Source: Streptomyces termitum
Lineage (GTDB): Bacteria; Actinomycetota; Actinomycetes; Streptomycetales; Streptomycetaceae
Assembly (NCBI RefSeq): GCF_014650175.1
Contig: NZ_BMUL01000002.1
Span: 191,150 to 255,149, forward strand
DNA: 64,000 nucleotides
Direction of reading: 5' to 3'
Positions 18,521 to 26,666 of this stretch are shown here, piece after piece; the first letter of the stretch is position 1, and every line of letters begins with the position of its first letter. The translations under genes and the position numbers were made by a program. The notes under the pieces are model-generated. The model searched no databases. It saw only the letters and a list, made by a program, of their open reading frames with translations, and was not told the DNA's origin.

Positions 18521-18557
18521 GAACGGGTCCGCGCGCCGTCGGCACGCGGACCCGTTC
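18521..18557 (-). terminator. Terminator after lepA
   Basis: Perfect 13-bp stem (18521-18533 with 18545-18557) and 11-base loop, 40 bases past the lepA stop. Confidence 0.75.
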
Positions 18558-18596
18558 CCACCCTGCGGGGCTTGCCAGCCCTTGACCTGGGCCTGA

Positions 18597-20465
18597 CTAC
18601 TTCTTGGCCTTGCCGCCGGACTCGTCGCTCGACAGGACGGCGATGAACGCCTCCTGCGGGACCTCCACGGAGCCGACCATCTTCATCCGCTTCTTGCCCT
18701 CCTTCTGCTTCTCCAGCAGCTTGCGCTTGCGGGAGATGTCGCCGCCGTAGCACTTGGCGAGGACGTCCTTGCGGATGGCGCGGATGGTCTCGCGGGCGAT
18801 GACCCGGGAGCCGATGGCCGCCTGGATCGGCACCTCGAACGCCTGGCGCGGGATGAGCTCGCGCAGCTTGGCGACGAGCCGCACGCCGTAGGCGTACGCG
18901 GCGTCCTTGTGGGTGATCGCCGAAAAGGCGTCCACCTTGTCGCCGTGCAGCAGGATGTCGACCTTGACCAGGCTGGAGACCTGCTCGCCGGTGGGCTCGT
19001 AGTCGAGCGAGGCGTAGCCGCGGGTCTTGGACTTCAGCTGGTCGAAGAAGTCGAAGACGATCTCGGCGAGGGGGAGGGTGTAGCGGATCTCCACCCGGTC
19101 CTCGGAGAGGTAGTCCATGCCGATGAGGGTGCCGCGCCGGGTCTGGCACAGCTCCATGATCGCGCCGATGAACTCGCTGGGGGCGAGGATCGTGGCGCGG
19201 ACGACCGGCTCGTAGACCTCGTCGATCTTGCCTTCGGGGAACTCGCTCGGGTTGGTGACCGTGTGCTCGGCGCCGTCCTCCATGACCACGCGGTAGACCA
19301 CGTTGGGGGCGGTGGCGATCAGGTCGAGGCCGAACTCGCGCTCCAGCCGCTCGCGGATCACGTCGAGGTGCAGCAGGCCGAGGAAGCCGACGCGGAAGCC
19401 GAAGCCGAGGGCGGCGGAGGTCTCCGGCTCGTAGACCAGCGCGGCGTCGTTGAGCTGGAGCTTGTCGAGCGCGTCGCGCAGCTCCGGGTAGTCCGAGCCG
19501 TCCAGCGGGTACAGACCGGAGAAGACCATCGGCTTCGGGTCCTTGTAGCCGCCGAGCGCCTCGGTGGCGCCCTTGTGCTGCGAGGTGATCGTGTCGCCGA
19601 CCTTGGACTGGCGGACGTCCTTCACGCCGGTGATCAGGTAGCCCACCTCGCCGACGCCGAGGCCGTCGGCCGGCAGCATCTCGGGCGAGTTGGTGCCGAT
19701 CTCCAGGAGCTCGTGGGTGGCGCCGGTCGACATCATCTTGATGCGCTCGCGCTTGTTGAGCTGGCCGTCGATCACACGCACGTAGGTGACGACGCCCCGG
19801 TAGGAGTCGTAGACCGAGTCGAAGATCATCGCGCGGGCGGGCGCGTCCGCGTCGCCGACGGGGGCCGGGACGTCGCGGACGACGCGGTCGAGGAGCGCCT
19901 CGACGCCCATGCCGGTCTTCGCCGAGACCTTGAGGACGTCCTCCGGCTGACAGCCGATGAGGTTCGCCAGCTCCTCGGAGAACTTCTCCGGCTGGGCGGC
20001 CGGCAGGTCGATCTTGTTGAGGACCGGGACGATGGTGAGGTCGTTCTCCATCGCCAGGTAGAGGTTGGCGAGGGTCTGCGCCTCGATGCCCTGGGCCGCG
20101 TCGACGAGGAGGATCGTGCCCTCGCAGGCCGCGAGCGAGCGCGAGACCTCGTAGGTGAAGTCGACGTGCCCGGGGGTGTCGATCATGTTGAGGATGTGCG
20201 TCCGGCCCTGCTCCGGCCCCTCGGTGGGCGACCAGGGCAGGCGGACCGCCTGGGACTTGATCGTGATGCCGCGCTCACGCTCGATGTCCATCCGGTCGAG
20301 GTACTGGGCGCGCATCTGCCGCTGGTCGACCACACCGGTCAGCTGGAGCATCCGGTCGGCGAGCGTGGACTTGCCGTGGTCGATGTGCGCGATGATGCAG
20401 AAGTTGCGGATCAGTGCCGGGTCGGTACGGCTCGGCTCGGGCACGTTGGTAGGAGTCGCGGGCAC
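18597..20465 (-). CDS. lepA: Elongation factor 4 (ribosome back-translocase GTPase)
   Basis: 622 residues, full length. Translational GTPase with G1 [23 protein letters not shown] and VLNKIDLP motifs at the N-terminus, EF-G-like domains in the middle, and the LepA-specific C-terminal signature [20 protein letters not shown]. It acts on stalled or mistranslocated ribosomes. The GTG at 20465 was taken because the next upstream candidates add a non-conserved tail; the ribosome site (GAGA) is weak. Divergent from rpsT. Confidence 0.95.
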   Translation of the reverse strand: MPATPTNVPEPSRTDPALIRNFCIIAHIDHGKSTLADRMLQLTGVVDQRQMRAQYLDRMDIERERGITIKSQAVRLPWSPTEGPEQGRTHILNMIDTPGHVDFTYEVSRSLAACEGTILLVDAAQGIEAQTLANLYLAMENDLTIVPVLNKIDLPAAQPEKFSEELANLIGCQPEDVLKVSAKTGMGVEALLDRVVRDVPAPVGDADAPARAMIFDSVYDSYRGVVTYVRVIDGQLNKRERIKMMSTGATHELLEIGTNSPEMLPADGLGVGEVGYLITGVKDVRQSKVGDTITSQHKGATEALGGYKDPKPMVFSGLYPLDGSDYPELRDALDKLQLNDAALVYEPETSAALGFGFRVGFLGLLHLDVIRERLEREFGLDLIATAPNVVYRVVMEDGAEHTVTNPSEFPEGKIDEVYEPVVRATILAPSEFIGAIMELCQTRRGTLIGMDYLSEDRVEIRYTLPLAEIVFDFFDQLKSKTRGYASLDYEPTGEQVSSLVKVDILLHGDKVDAFSAITHKDAAYAYGVRLVAKLRELIPRQAFEVPIQAAIGSRVIARETIRAIRKDVLAKCYGGDISRKRKLLEKQKEGKKRMKMVGSVEVPQEAFIAVLSSDESGGKAKK

Positions 20466-20597
20466 GCAGGGTTCTCGTCTCGGGCGATGTTCGGAACGGA
20501 CACGTAACCCCCATCGTCCCATGCCCGCCGCCGGGCGTCCGGTTTGGGCGGTGCGCCGGGGGGCCTTCGGCGGCCGGGCGGTGATCTCCCGCTCGGT

Positions 20598-20626
20598 TTG
20601 GGGGCCGGGAGGCCGCCTGATACCGT
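20598..20626 (+). promoter_or_regulatory. rpsT promoter
   Basis: -35 TTGGGG (20598-20603), 17-base spacer, -10 TACCGT (20621-20626). It gives a 5' leader of about 70 bases that contains CAGCTG half-repeats and could host S20 feedback control, which is known in other bacteria but not shown here. Confidence 0.55.
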
Positions 20627-20703
20627 GGACAGCTGTGTCTCGTGTGCCCTCTCAGCTGCGTGGCACATCCTGAGGAAACATCGAACCTGTAAAGGCTCTT
20701 TCA

Positions 20704-20970
20704 GTGGCGAACATCAAGTCCCAGATCAAGCGGAACAAGACCAACGAGAAGGCGCGCCTGCGCAACAAGGCCGTCAAGTCGTCGCTCAAGACCGCGATCC
20801 GCAAGGCCCGTGAGGCTGTCGCCGCCGGCGACCTCGAGAAGGCCACCGTGGCCACCCGTGCCGCCTCGCGTCAGCTCGACAAGGCCGTCTCGAAGGGCGT
20901 CATCCACAAGAACGCCGCCGCCAACAAGAAGTCGGCGCTGGCGATCAAGGTTGCCTCCCTCCAGGGCTGA
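20704..20970 (+). CDS. rpsT: 30S ribosomal protein bS20
   Basis: 88 residues, very basic and lysine-rich, beginning [20 protein letters not shown], the classic S20 N-terminus. It binds the 5' domain of 16S rRNA early in 30S assembly. The GTG start has AAAGG nine bases upstream. Single gene, divergent from lepA and convergent with holA, as in other Streptomyces. Confidence 0.96.
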   Translation: MANIKSQIKRNKTNEKARLRNKAVKSSLKTAIRKAREAVAAGDLEKATVATRAASRQLDKAVSKGVIHKNAAANKKSALAIKVASLQG

Positions 20971-21149
20971 GTCCGGATCCCCTGATCTCAGGCTGATCCC
21001 CGTGCCGTGACCGCTCCCCCACCGGGGAGGGCCGGCACCTACGGCCGCACGGGACCCAAGCGGACCCTCTCTCCCGCTCCCGCCCGGCCACCCGGCCCGT
21101 ACGCGAGACGCGTTCGCCACGCGTGTACGGGACAGCGAGCAGTGCACCG

Positions 21150-21187
21150 AGGCCCCGGCCGCTCCTTCCCCAGGAGCCCCGGGGCCT
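21150..21187 (+). terminator. rpsT-side terminator hairpin
   Basis: AGGCCCCGG (21150-21158) pairs with CCGGGGCCT (21179-21187), extended inside by GCTCCT/AGGAGC around a TCCCC loop. 180 bases past rpsT. Confidence 0.55.
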
Positions 21188-21290
21188 TCGGCATGCCCGC
21201 CCCCACCCGCCGCAGCCCGCCCACGAGCACCCCACCGCCCGGCCCCACACCCCCAGAAACAGGGTGTACGACCTCCGGAACGCGTCGCGC

Positions 21291-21330
21291 GGACCCCGCC
21301 GGGCGCGCGAGGGCGTGCCCGGCGGGGTCC
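21291..21330 (-). terminator. holA terminator
   Basis: Perfect 14-bp stem (21291-21304 with 21317-21330), 12-base loop, 20 bases past the holA stop. Confidence 0.75.
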
Positions 21331-21349
21331 CAGGGGGAGGGTGCCCGCC

Positions 21350-22339
21350 CTACTCGCGCCGGGCCCGGGCCGCCCGCGCCACGGCGACGACCGCCTTCTC
21401 CAGGGCGTACTCGGGGTCGTCCCCGCCACCCTTCACCCCCGCGTCGGCCTCCGCGACGGCCCGCAGCGCGATGGCCACCCCGTCGGGGGTCCAGCCCCGC
21501 ATCTGCTGCCGGACGCGGTCGATCTTCCACGGCGGCATGCCCAGCTCGCGCGCGAGGTCGGCGGGCCGGCCGCCGCGCGCGGAGGAGAGCTTGCCGATGG
21601 CCCGGACGCCCTGCGCGAGGGCGCTGGTGATGAGGACCGGCGCGACGCCGGTCGACAGCGACCAGCGCAGGGCCTCCAGTGCCTCCGCCGCCCGGCCCTC
21701 GACGGCCCGGTCGGCGACGTTGAAGGAGGACGCCTCGGCGCGGCCGGTGTAGTACCGCCCGACGACCGCCTCGTCGATCGTCCCGTCGACATCGGCGGTG
21801 AGCTGGGTGACCGCCGAGGCCAGCTCCCGCAGGTCGCTGCCGATGGAGTCGACGAGGGCCTGGCACGCCTCGGGGGTGGCGGACCGGCCGAGCGTCCGGA
21901 ACTCCTGCCGAACGAAGGACAGCCGCTCCGCGGGCTTGGTGGTCTTGGGGCAGGCGACCTCCCGCGCGCCCGCCTTGCGGGCCGCGTCGAGGAGTCCCTT
22001 GCCCTTGGCTCCGCCCGCGTGGAGCAGGACGAGGCTGATGTCCTCGACGGGTGCGTCGAGGTAGCCCTTGACGTCCTTGACGCTCTCCGCCGAGAGGTCC
22101 TGCGCGTTGCGCACGATCAGCACCTTGCGCTCGGCGAAGAGCGAGGGGCTGGTCAGTTCGGCGAGGGAGCCGGGCTGGAGCTGGTCGGAGGTGAGGTCCC
22201 GCACGTCCGTGTCGGCGTCGGCGGCCCGCGCGGCCGCCACCACCTCCCGGACGGCGCGGTCGAGGAGCAGGTCCTCCTGGCCCACGGCGAGCGTGACGGG
22301 GCCGAGGAGGTCGTCGCTGGAAGTCTTTCTGGTGGCCAT
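21350..22339 (-). CDS. holA: DNA polymerase III delta subunit
   Basis: 329 residues. Clamp-loader delta subunit that opens the beta sliding clamp. Sequence landmarks are GPVTLAVGQEDLLLDRAV at the N-terminus, SPSLFAERKVLIVRNAQDL (the clamp-contacting region, with the conserved F-x-E/K-x pattern) and a C-terminal helical collar domain with LGMPPWKIDRVRQQMRGW. The ATG at 22339 follows GGAGCGCG. In Streptomyces it commonly sits near comEC and rpsT, as here. Confidence 0.93.
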   Translation of the reverse strand: MATRKTSSDDLLGPVTLAVGQEDLLLDRAVREVVAAARAADADTDVRDLTSDQLQPGSLAELTSPSLFAERKVLIVRNAQDLSAESVKDVKGYLDAPVEDISLVLLHAGGAKGKGLLDAARKAGAREVACPKTTKPAERLSFVRQEFRTLGRSATPEACQALVDSIGSDLRELASAVTQLTADVDGTIDEAVVGRYYTGRAEASSFNVADRAVEGRAAEALEALRWSLSTGVAPVLITSALAQGVRAIGKLSSARGGRPADLARELGMPPWKIDRVRQQMRGWTPDGVAIALRAVAEADAGVKGGGDDPEYALEKAVVAVARAARARRE

Positions 22340-22394
22340 CGCGCTCCAGCATCCCACGCCCCGCCGACAACGGGTCCCGGGCGAGAATGGCGGG

Positions 22395-22637
22395 GTGAGT
22401 GAACGACACGTACTGGTGCTCCCCGACCGCGACGCCGCCGAGGAGCTGTCCGAGGAGTTGTCCGGCCGCTTCGGGGTGGCCGAGGAACCGCAGTTGGTCC
22501 GGGACGCGCTGGCCGGCGAGGACGACGCGGAGGACGCGCAGTGGCTGGTGGTGGTCGAGGACCCGGAGGGCCGGCTCGACCCGGCGGCGCTGGACGCCTT
22601 CGCCGCCGAGTACGAGGGCTGGCTGGAGTCCCCGTGA
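22395..22637 (+). CDS. Small acidic hypothetical protein
   Basis: 80 residues, strongly acidic (many Glu/Asp), starting GTG AGT GAA CGA and ending EYEGWLESP. No signal peptide or membrane segment. Coding bias is clearly that of a real Streptomyces gene, with high GC at third positions. It lies divergent from holA, 55 bases away. GAGAAT six bases before the GTG could be a weak leaderless -10. I do not recognise a family with a known role. Confidence 0.7.
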   Translation: MSERHVLVLPDRDAAEELSEELSGRFGVAEEPQLVRDALAGEDDAEDAQWLVVVEDPEGRLDPAALDAFAAEYEGWLESP

Positions 22638-22653
22638 CCACCCCGGACCGAAC

Positions 22654-23544
22654 CTAGGCGGCGGTCTTCGGCACGATCTGGACGTCGAGGTCGATGGAGA
22701 TGCTGGAGCCGACCACCGCGATGCCCCGCGCGAGCAGGGTCTGCCAGGTGAGGGTGAAGTCCTCGCGGTGGAGTTCGGTGGTGGCCCGGCAGGCGCAGCG
22801 GGTCTCGCCCTCCAGGCCGCTGCCGAGGCCCAGGTACTGGGTGTCGAGCGTCACGGTGCGGCTCACGCCGTGCAGGCTGAGCGCGCCGGTGACGTTCCAG
22901 CGGCTGCCGCCCCGGTGGGTGAAGCGGTCGCCGAAGAACTCGATGGTCGGATAGGCGCCGACGTCGAGGAAGTCCCCGGAGCGCAGGTGGTCGTCGCGCA
23001 TCTGGACGCCGGTGTCGATGGAGGCGGCGTCGATCACGACGTGCATCGCCGAGTGCTCCATGTCGTCGGCGATCCGGAGGGCGCCGGCGAAGCTGTTGAA
23101 CCGGCCGTGGATCCGGGCCAGTCCGATGTGCCGGGCGGTGAAGCCGATCTGGGAGTGGGTGGGGTCGATCTCCCAGTCGCCCGCGGCGGGCAGCGGCGGC
23201 TGCTGGGCGACCTGGAGTAGGACGTCGCCGAGCTCGGTGGGGACCCCCTCGGCGACGACGGCCGTGGCGTGGTGCGGCGTGTAGCCCTCGGAGGTGAGGG
23301 CGAGCCGGTACTCACCGGCCGGGACGGTCGCGAGGAGGGTGCCGTACGGGTCGGTCTCACCGGCCAGGACCTTGCGGCCGGCCGCGTCGGCGAGGACGAA
23401 CTCGGCCTGCCGCAGCGGTTCGTGCACGGGGTCGAGGACCCGGCAGCTCACCACGCCCGCCGAGGCCGGTACGGAGATTCCGGCGAGGGCGCCGCCCCGG
23501 CCGCCACCGCCGCCGCCCCACTTCCCGAAGAGACCACCGAACAT
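22654..23544 (-). CDS. YceI-family protein with N-terminal carboxypeptidase-regulatory-like domain
   Basis: 296 residues. Residues 28-115 look like a beta-sandwich carboxypeptidase-regulatory-like/Cna-B-type fold (GVVSCRVLDPVHEPL, GTLLATVPAGEYRLAL). Residues 122-296 are the YceI lipocalin-like barrel (WEIDPTHSQIGFTARHIG, SGDFLDVGAYPTIEF, LSLHGVSRTVTLDT). YceI proteins bind isoprenoid or lipid-like ligands. There is no signal peptide; a Gly-rich start (MFGGLFGKWGGGGGGRGG) suggests a cytoplasmic or membrane-peripheral protein. Its start is 104 bases from the upstream NAT gene and may have its own promoter (TACGGT nearby). Confidence 0.85.
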   Translation of the reverse strand: MFGGLFGKWGGGGGGRGGALAGISVPASAGVVSCRVLDPVHEPLRQAEFVLADAAGRKVLAGETDPYGTLLATVPAGEYRLALTSEGYTPHHATAVVAEGVPTELGDVLLQVAQQPPLPAAGDWEIDPTHSQIGFTARHIGLARIHGRFNSFAGALRIADDMEHSAMHVVIDAASIDTGVQMRDDHLRSGDFLDVGAYPTIEFFGDRFTHRGGSRWNVTGALSLHGVSRTVTLDTQYLGLGSGLEGETRCACRATTELHREDFTLTWQTLLARGIAVVGSSISIDLDVQIVPKTAA

Positions 23545-23648
23545 CTTCCACGCACCCCCGTGCGACTAGTTCACCGTACAACGACTTCGCATTCGACCAT
23601 CCATGGGGCGTTCGAGGCAAACGCGCTCTTCTTACCGGTGAGTCCGAA

Positions 23649-24512
23649 TTACGCTCGCGCCTCGTCTCCTCCTCCCTTCCCTCCTCGTACGACGGGCAGC
23701 TCGTCGAGCACGATGCCGAAGAGATCCCGGTACGCCTCGCGCAGCTCCGCGTCGGTGCCGAGCTCCCGCTCGGTGCGCCCGTCGGCCGAGGTCCGCAGGA
23801 GCCTGCGGTCGGAGATGCTGACCCGGCCGTCGCCGGTGAGCCGGGAGCAGATCACCTTGCGGGTGAAGTGCGACTCGGGCGAGGTCCGGTGGTACCAGGC
23901 GCCCGCCGTGAAGTCCGCGAGCCGCCGGGGCCGGGGCTCCAGCCGGTACCGGGGCACCCCGTCCCGCACCACGTCGAGGTCGCCCGCCGCCCCGTCCGGT
24001 CCTTCGGCGGGACGGACCAGGAAGGTCCCGGCGGGGTCGTCCTGCTCGCCGCGCGCGTCGAGGAGGAGCGGGCGGTGGCTGTGGTCGCCGAAGCCGACGT
24101 CGGCCAGCCACCGCGTCCCGTCCTCGGTCTCCACCAGCAGCGCCATGTGGTCGTACGGGATGCCCGGCCGCCCCCGGTCGTCGAGCACCCGCGCCTGGAG
24201 CGGCTCCACCCGGTAACCGAGCGCCCGCAGGAGCGCGCCGAACGCGGTGTTCAGTTCGTAGCAGAAGCCGCCCCGCCGGGCCACGGCCACCTTGTCGACC
24301 AGCGCCCGCTCGTCGAGGACGATGTCCTCCCCGAGGTGGATCGAGAGGTTCTCGAAGGGGACGGTCCGCAGGTGCCGCAGGTGCAGCTCCCGCAGGGCCC
24401 CGGCGTCCGGCCGGGCGGGCCGCTCGGCGCCGATGCGCCGCAGGTAGGTGTCGACGAGGCCGTCCGGCAGTACGGCCCCGGTCGGGTCGGCGCTTCGCTC
24501 GTGATCGGTCAT
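23649..24512 (-). CDS. Arylamine N-acetyltransferase
   Basis: 287 residues, the usual NAT length. The Cys-His-Asp triad is visible: RGGFCYELN (C84), YDHMAL (H122) and LADVGFG (D138). The enzyme transfers acetyl from acetyl-CoA to arylamines or hydrazines; related proteins act as amide synthases in ansamycin biosynthesis, but no polyketide genes are present here. The ATG at 24512 gives the normal N-terminus with VDTYLRRIG. It follows the MFS gene by 70 bases on the same strand, so it may be part of a small detoxification unit with the regulator and exporter. Confidence 0.92.
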   Translation of the reverse strand: MTDHERSADPTGAVLPDGLVDTYLRRIGAERPARPDAGALRELHLRHLRTVPFENLSIHLGEDIVLDERALVDKVAVARRGGFCYELNTAFGALLRALGYRVEPLQARVLDDRGRPGIPYDHMALLVETEDGTRWLADVGFGDHSHRPLLLDARGEQDDPAGTFLVRPAEGPDGAAGDLDVVRDGVPRYRLEPRPRRLADFTAGAWYHRTSPESHFTRKVICSRLTGDGRVSISDRRLLRTSADGRTERELGTDAELREAYRDLFGIVLDELPVVRGGKGGGDEARA

Positions 24513-24582
24513 GGGGGCAGTCTGCCCCGGCCCCGCCGCCGACCCCGCTCCTGGCCCCGCTCCTGGCTCCGCTCCCGGGCCG

Positions 24583-25845
24583 CTACGCGGCGGGGGCGGT
24601 CTCCCGGGCGGTCGTCGGCAGCTCGCGCGTCCGGGGCAGCGGCGAGGGGAACAGCCACAGCACCGCGAAGACGCCGCCGACGGTGGCGATCCAGAGAGTC
24701 GGCCGCAGTCCGATCGTCGAGCCGAGCAGCCCGCCGACGAGGGCCCCGACGGGCCGGAAGCCGTGGTTGAGGGTGCGGAAGGCCCCCATGACCCTGGCGC
24801 GCAGGGCGTCGGGTATGAGCGCGAGCTGGAACGCCCCGGCGGCCACGTCGACGATCATCACGCCGACGCAGGAGAGGAACTCGGCGAGGAAGAGCACGCC
24901 CGCCACCAGCGGCAGGGGGCCGCTCGCGAGCGGGACGAGGATCAGCGGCAGGGAGAAGCCGAGGAAGCCGGTGACGAGGGAGCCGCCGATGCCGATGCGG
25001 CGGACCACCGCCCCGCTGCACGCCGCGCCCAGCAGGCCGCCGACGGCCCCGGCGCCGAGGATCGCCCCGAGCAGGCCCGCGCTCAGGCCGAGCTCGGTGG
25101 TCACGTAGAGGACGAAGAGGGTGTGGAACATGTAGTTGAAGAACTGGATGGTGCCGGACGAGGCGAACAGCGCCCGCATCGACGGCTCCCGCACCGTCCA
25201 GCGCAGCCCCTCCGTGAAGTGCCCCTTGGTGACCGGTTCCGGGGCGGGTTCGGCCGGCGCGATCCTGGCCAGGTAACCGGCGGACACCAGGTAGGTGAGG
25301 GCGTCCGCGAGCAGTGCCACGGGGGCGGTGAGCACCTGGACGAGGACACCGCCGATGCCGGGCCCGGCGAGCCAGGCCATCGAGCGGCTGCCGCTCACCA
25401 GGGAGTTGGCCTGCACGAAGCCCTCGGCGGGGACCAGGGCGGCGAAGAGGGTGACGTTGCACGCCTCGAAGAGCACCGACAGGACGCCCATGCCGAGGGC
25501 GACCGCGTAGAGCTGGCCGAGCGTCAGCACGTCGAGGAGGTAGGCGACGGGGAGGGTCAGCAGCAGCACGGCCCGCCCCAGGTCGGTGGCGATCATGATG
25601 CGCCGGCGGTGCGGCCGCCGGTCGACCCAGGCCCCGAAGGGGATGTTGAGCAGGAGGGCGGGGAGGAGTTCGAGGGTCTTGAGCCAGCCCATCTGGGCGG
25701 CGTCGGCACCGAGCACGAGGACGGCGGCGAGCGGCAGCGCCATCAGGGAGATCTGGTCGCCGATCAGCGAGACGGTCTGCCCCGTCCAGTAGCGGCGGAA
25801 CGTCCGTTCGCGCAGCAGGGCCGGGATCCGTGCGGTGAGCCCCAT
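24583..25845 (-). CDS. MFS transporter (Bcr/enterobactin-exporter-like)
   Basis: 420 residues with about 12 hydrophobic segments. It starts RERTFRRYWTGQTVSLIGDQ, typical of the MFS_3/EntS-like group of drug or siderophore exporters, and has the WVDRRPHRRR loop between helices 2 and 3 (motif A). The substrate is unknown. The ATG follows AAGGAGAAGG closely. It begins 25 bases after the stop of an ArsR-type regulator, so the pair is an operon controlled by the TTTACAA operator array upstream of the regulator. Confidence 0.88.
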   Translation of the reverse strand: MGLTARIPALLRERTFRRYWTGQTVSLIGDQISLMALPLAAVLVLGADAAQMGWLKTLELLPALLLNIPFGAWVDRRPHRRRIMIATDLGRAVLLLTLPVAYLLDVLTLGQLYAVALGMGVLSVLFEACNVTLFAALVPAEGFVQANSLVSGSRSMAWLAGPGIGGVLVQVLTAPVALLADALTYLVSAGYLARIAPAEPAPEPVTKGHFTEGLRWTVREPSMRALFASSGTIQFFNYMFHTLFVLYVTTELGLSAGLLGAILGAGAVGGLLGAACSGAVVRRIGIGGSLVTGFLGFSLPLILVPLASGPLPLVAGVLFLAEFLSCVGVMIVDVAAGAFQLALIPDALRARVMGAFRTLNHGFRPVGALVGGLLGSTIGLRPTLWIATVGGVFAVLWLFPSPLPRTRELPTTARETAPAA

Positions 25846-25870
25846 CCTTCTCCTTCCTTCTCCTCGCCGG

Positions 25871-26533
25871 TCATCTCCGGTCGTCGTCGGTGTTCCGTTC
25901 TTCCCCGGCGTCCCGCTCCGCGTCGACGTCCGGGTCCAGGTAGGCGATCTGGAGGAAGCTGACGGGCATCGTGTCCGCCGGCCGGCGCGCGGGCGCGCCC
26001 TCCCGTTCCGTGTAGGGCCGGAGGAGTTCGGTGATCCGCTCGCCCAGTTCGGCCAGTTCGGCGGGGGTGACGTAGAGCAGGGCGTCGCCGAACAGCTCGG
26101 CCTCGCGCCACTCCTTCGGGACGTCCGTCCGGCTCTCCACGGCCTGGGCGAGCCGTCCGAACCAGCGCTCGGCGACGGCCACGTTCAGCTCGTCGGCCGC
26201 CTGCGCGACGGCGGGGTCGTCGCTGTGGCCGGGCCATTCGGTGTACCGGGCGGTGGCCCGCCACGGCTTCTCCCGCCCCCGCCCGCCCGGCGCCTCCTCC
26301 ACGAGCCCGTACTTGGCGAGTATCCGCAGGTGGTACGAGCAGCTGGCGACCGATTCACCGGTCAGCTCGGCGGCCCGGGTGGCGGTGCAGGGCCCGTACC
26401 GGCGCAGCAGTCCGACCAGGGTCAGCCGCAGCGGATGGGCGTAGGCCCGCAGGGCGCGGGGGTCCGTGAGCCTGACGCTGTGGGGCTGTTCGTCCCCGGG
26501 GGACGGTGCGCTGTTCCGCTCGTTCTCCACCAT
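25871..26533 (-). CDS. ArsR/winged-helix transcriptional regulator
   Basis: 220 residues. The N-terminal half is a winged helix-turn-helix (RALRAYAHPLRLTLVGLLRR, then TATRAAELTGESVASCSYHL and KYGLVEEAPG), as in the HTH_20/ArsR-like regulators that sit before MFS exporters. The C-terminal half is a helical dimer/ligand part. It likely represses itself and the exporter 25 bases downstream. The upstream DNA is AT-rich and carries three TTTACAA boxes and a 24-bp palindrome. Start ATG 26533 gives the intact N-terminus. Confidence 0.87.
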   Translation of the reverse strand: MVENERNSAPSPGDEQPHSVRLTDPRALRAYAHPLRLTLVGLLRRYGPCTATRAAELTGESVASCSYHLRILAKYGLVEEAPGGRGREKPWRATARYTEWPGHSDDPAVAQAADELNVAVAERWFGRLAQAVESRTDVPKEWREAELFGDALLYVTPAELAELGERITELLRPYTEREGAPARRPADTMPVSFLQIAYLDPDVDAERDAGEERNTDDDRR

Positions 26534-26561
26534 GGTCTAAAGCTATCTATAGAAAGACTCC

Positions 26562-26610
26562 TTTACAAGGATTCGTTTACAACCACTTCTTTACAAGCGC
26601 TTGTAAAGAA
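26562..26610. promoter_or_regulatory. TTTACAA operator array with 24-bp palindrome
   Basis: TTTACAA occurs at 26562, 26576 and 26590, exactly 14 bases apart. An inverted TTGTAAA at 26601-26607 makes 26587-26610 a perfect 24-bp palindrome. It lies 29-77 bases upstream of the regulator start. Below it, on the minus strand, TATAGA could be the -10. The stretch is far more AT-rich than its surroundings. Confidence 0.8.
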
Positions 26611-26666
26611 ACGCTTCCCTACGGACATCCCTCCCTCCGCACAGCCGCCTCCCCGCCGTCGCCGCC

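Larger units (their letters stand above)
20971..21349. other. Intergenic region between convergent rpsT and holA
   Basis: About 380 bases with no supportable gene. It contains two strong hairpins, one serving each gene (21150-21187 and 21291-21330), and otherwise C-rich low-complexity sequence. Confidence 0.7.
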
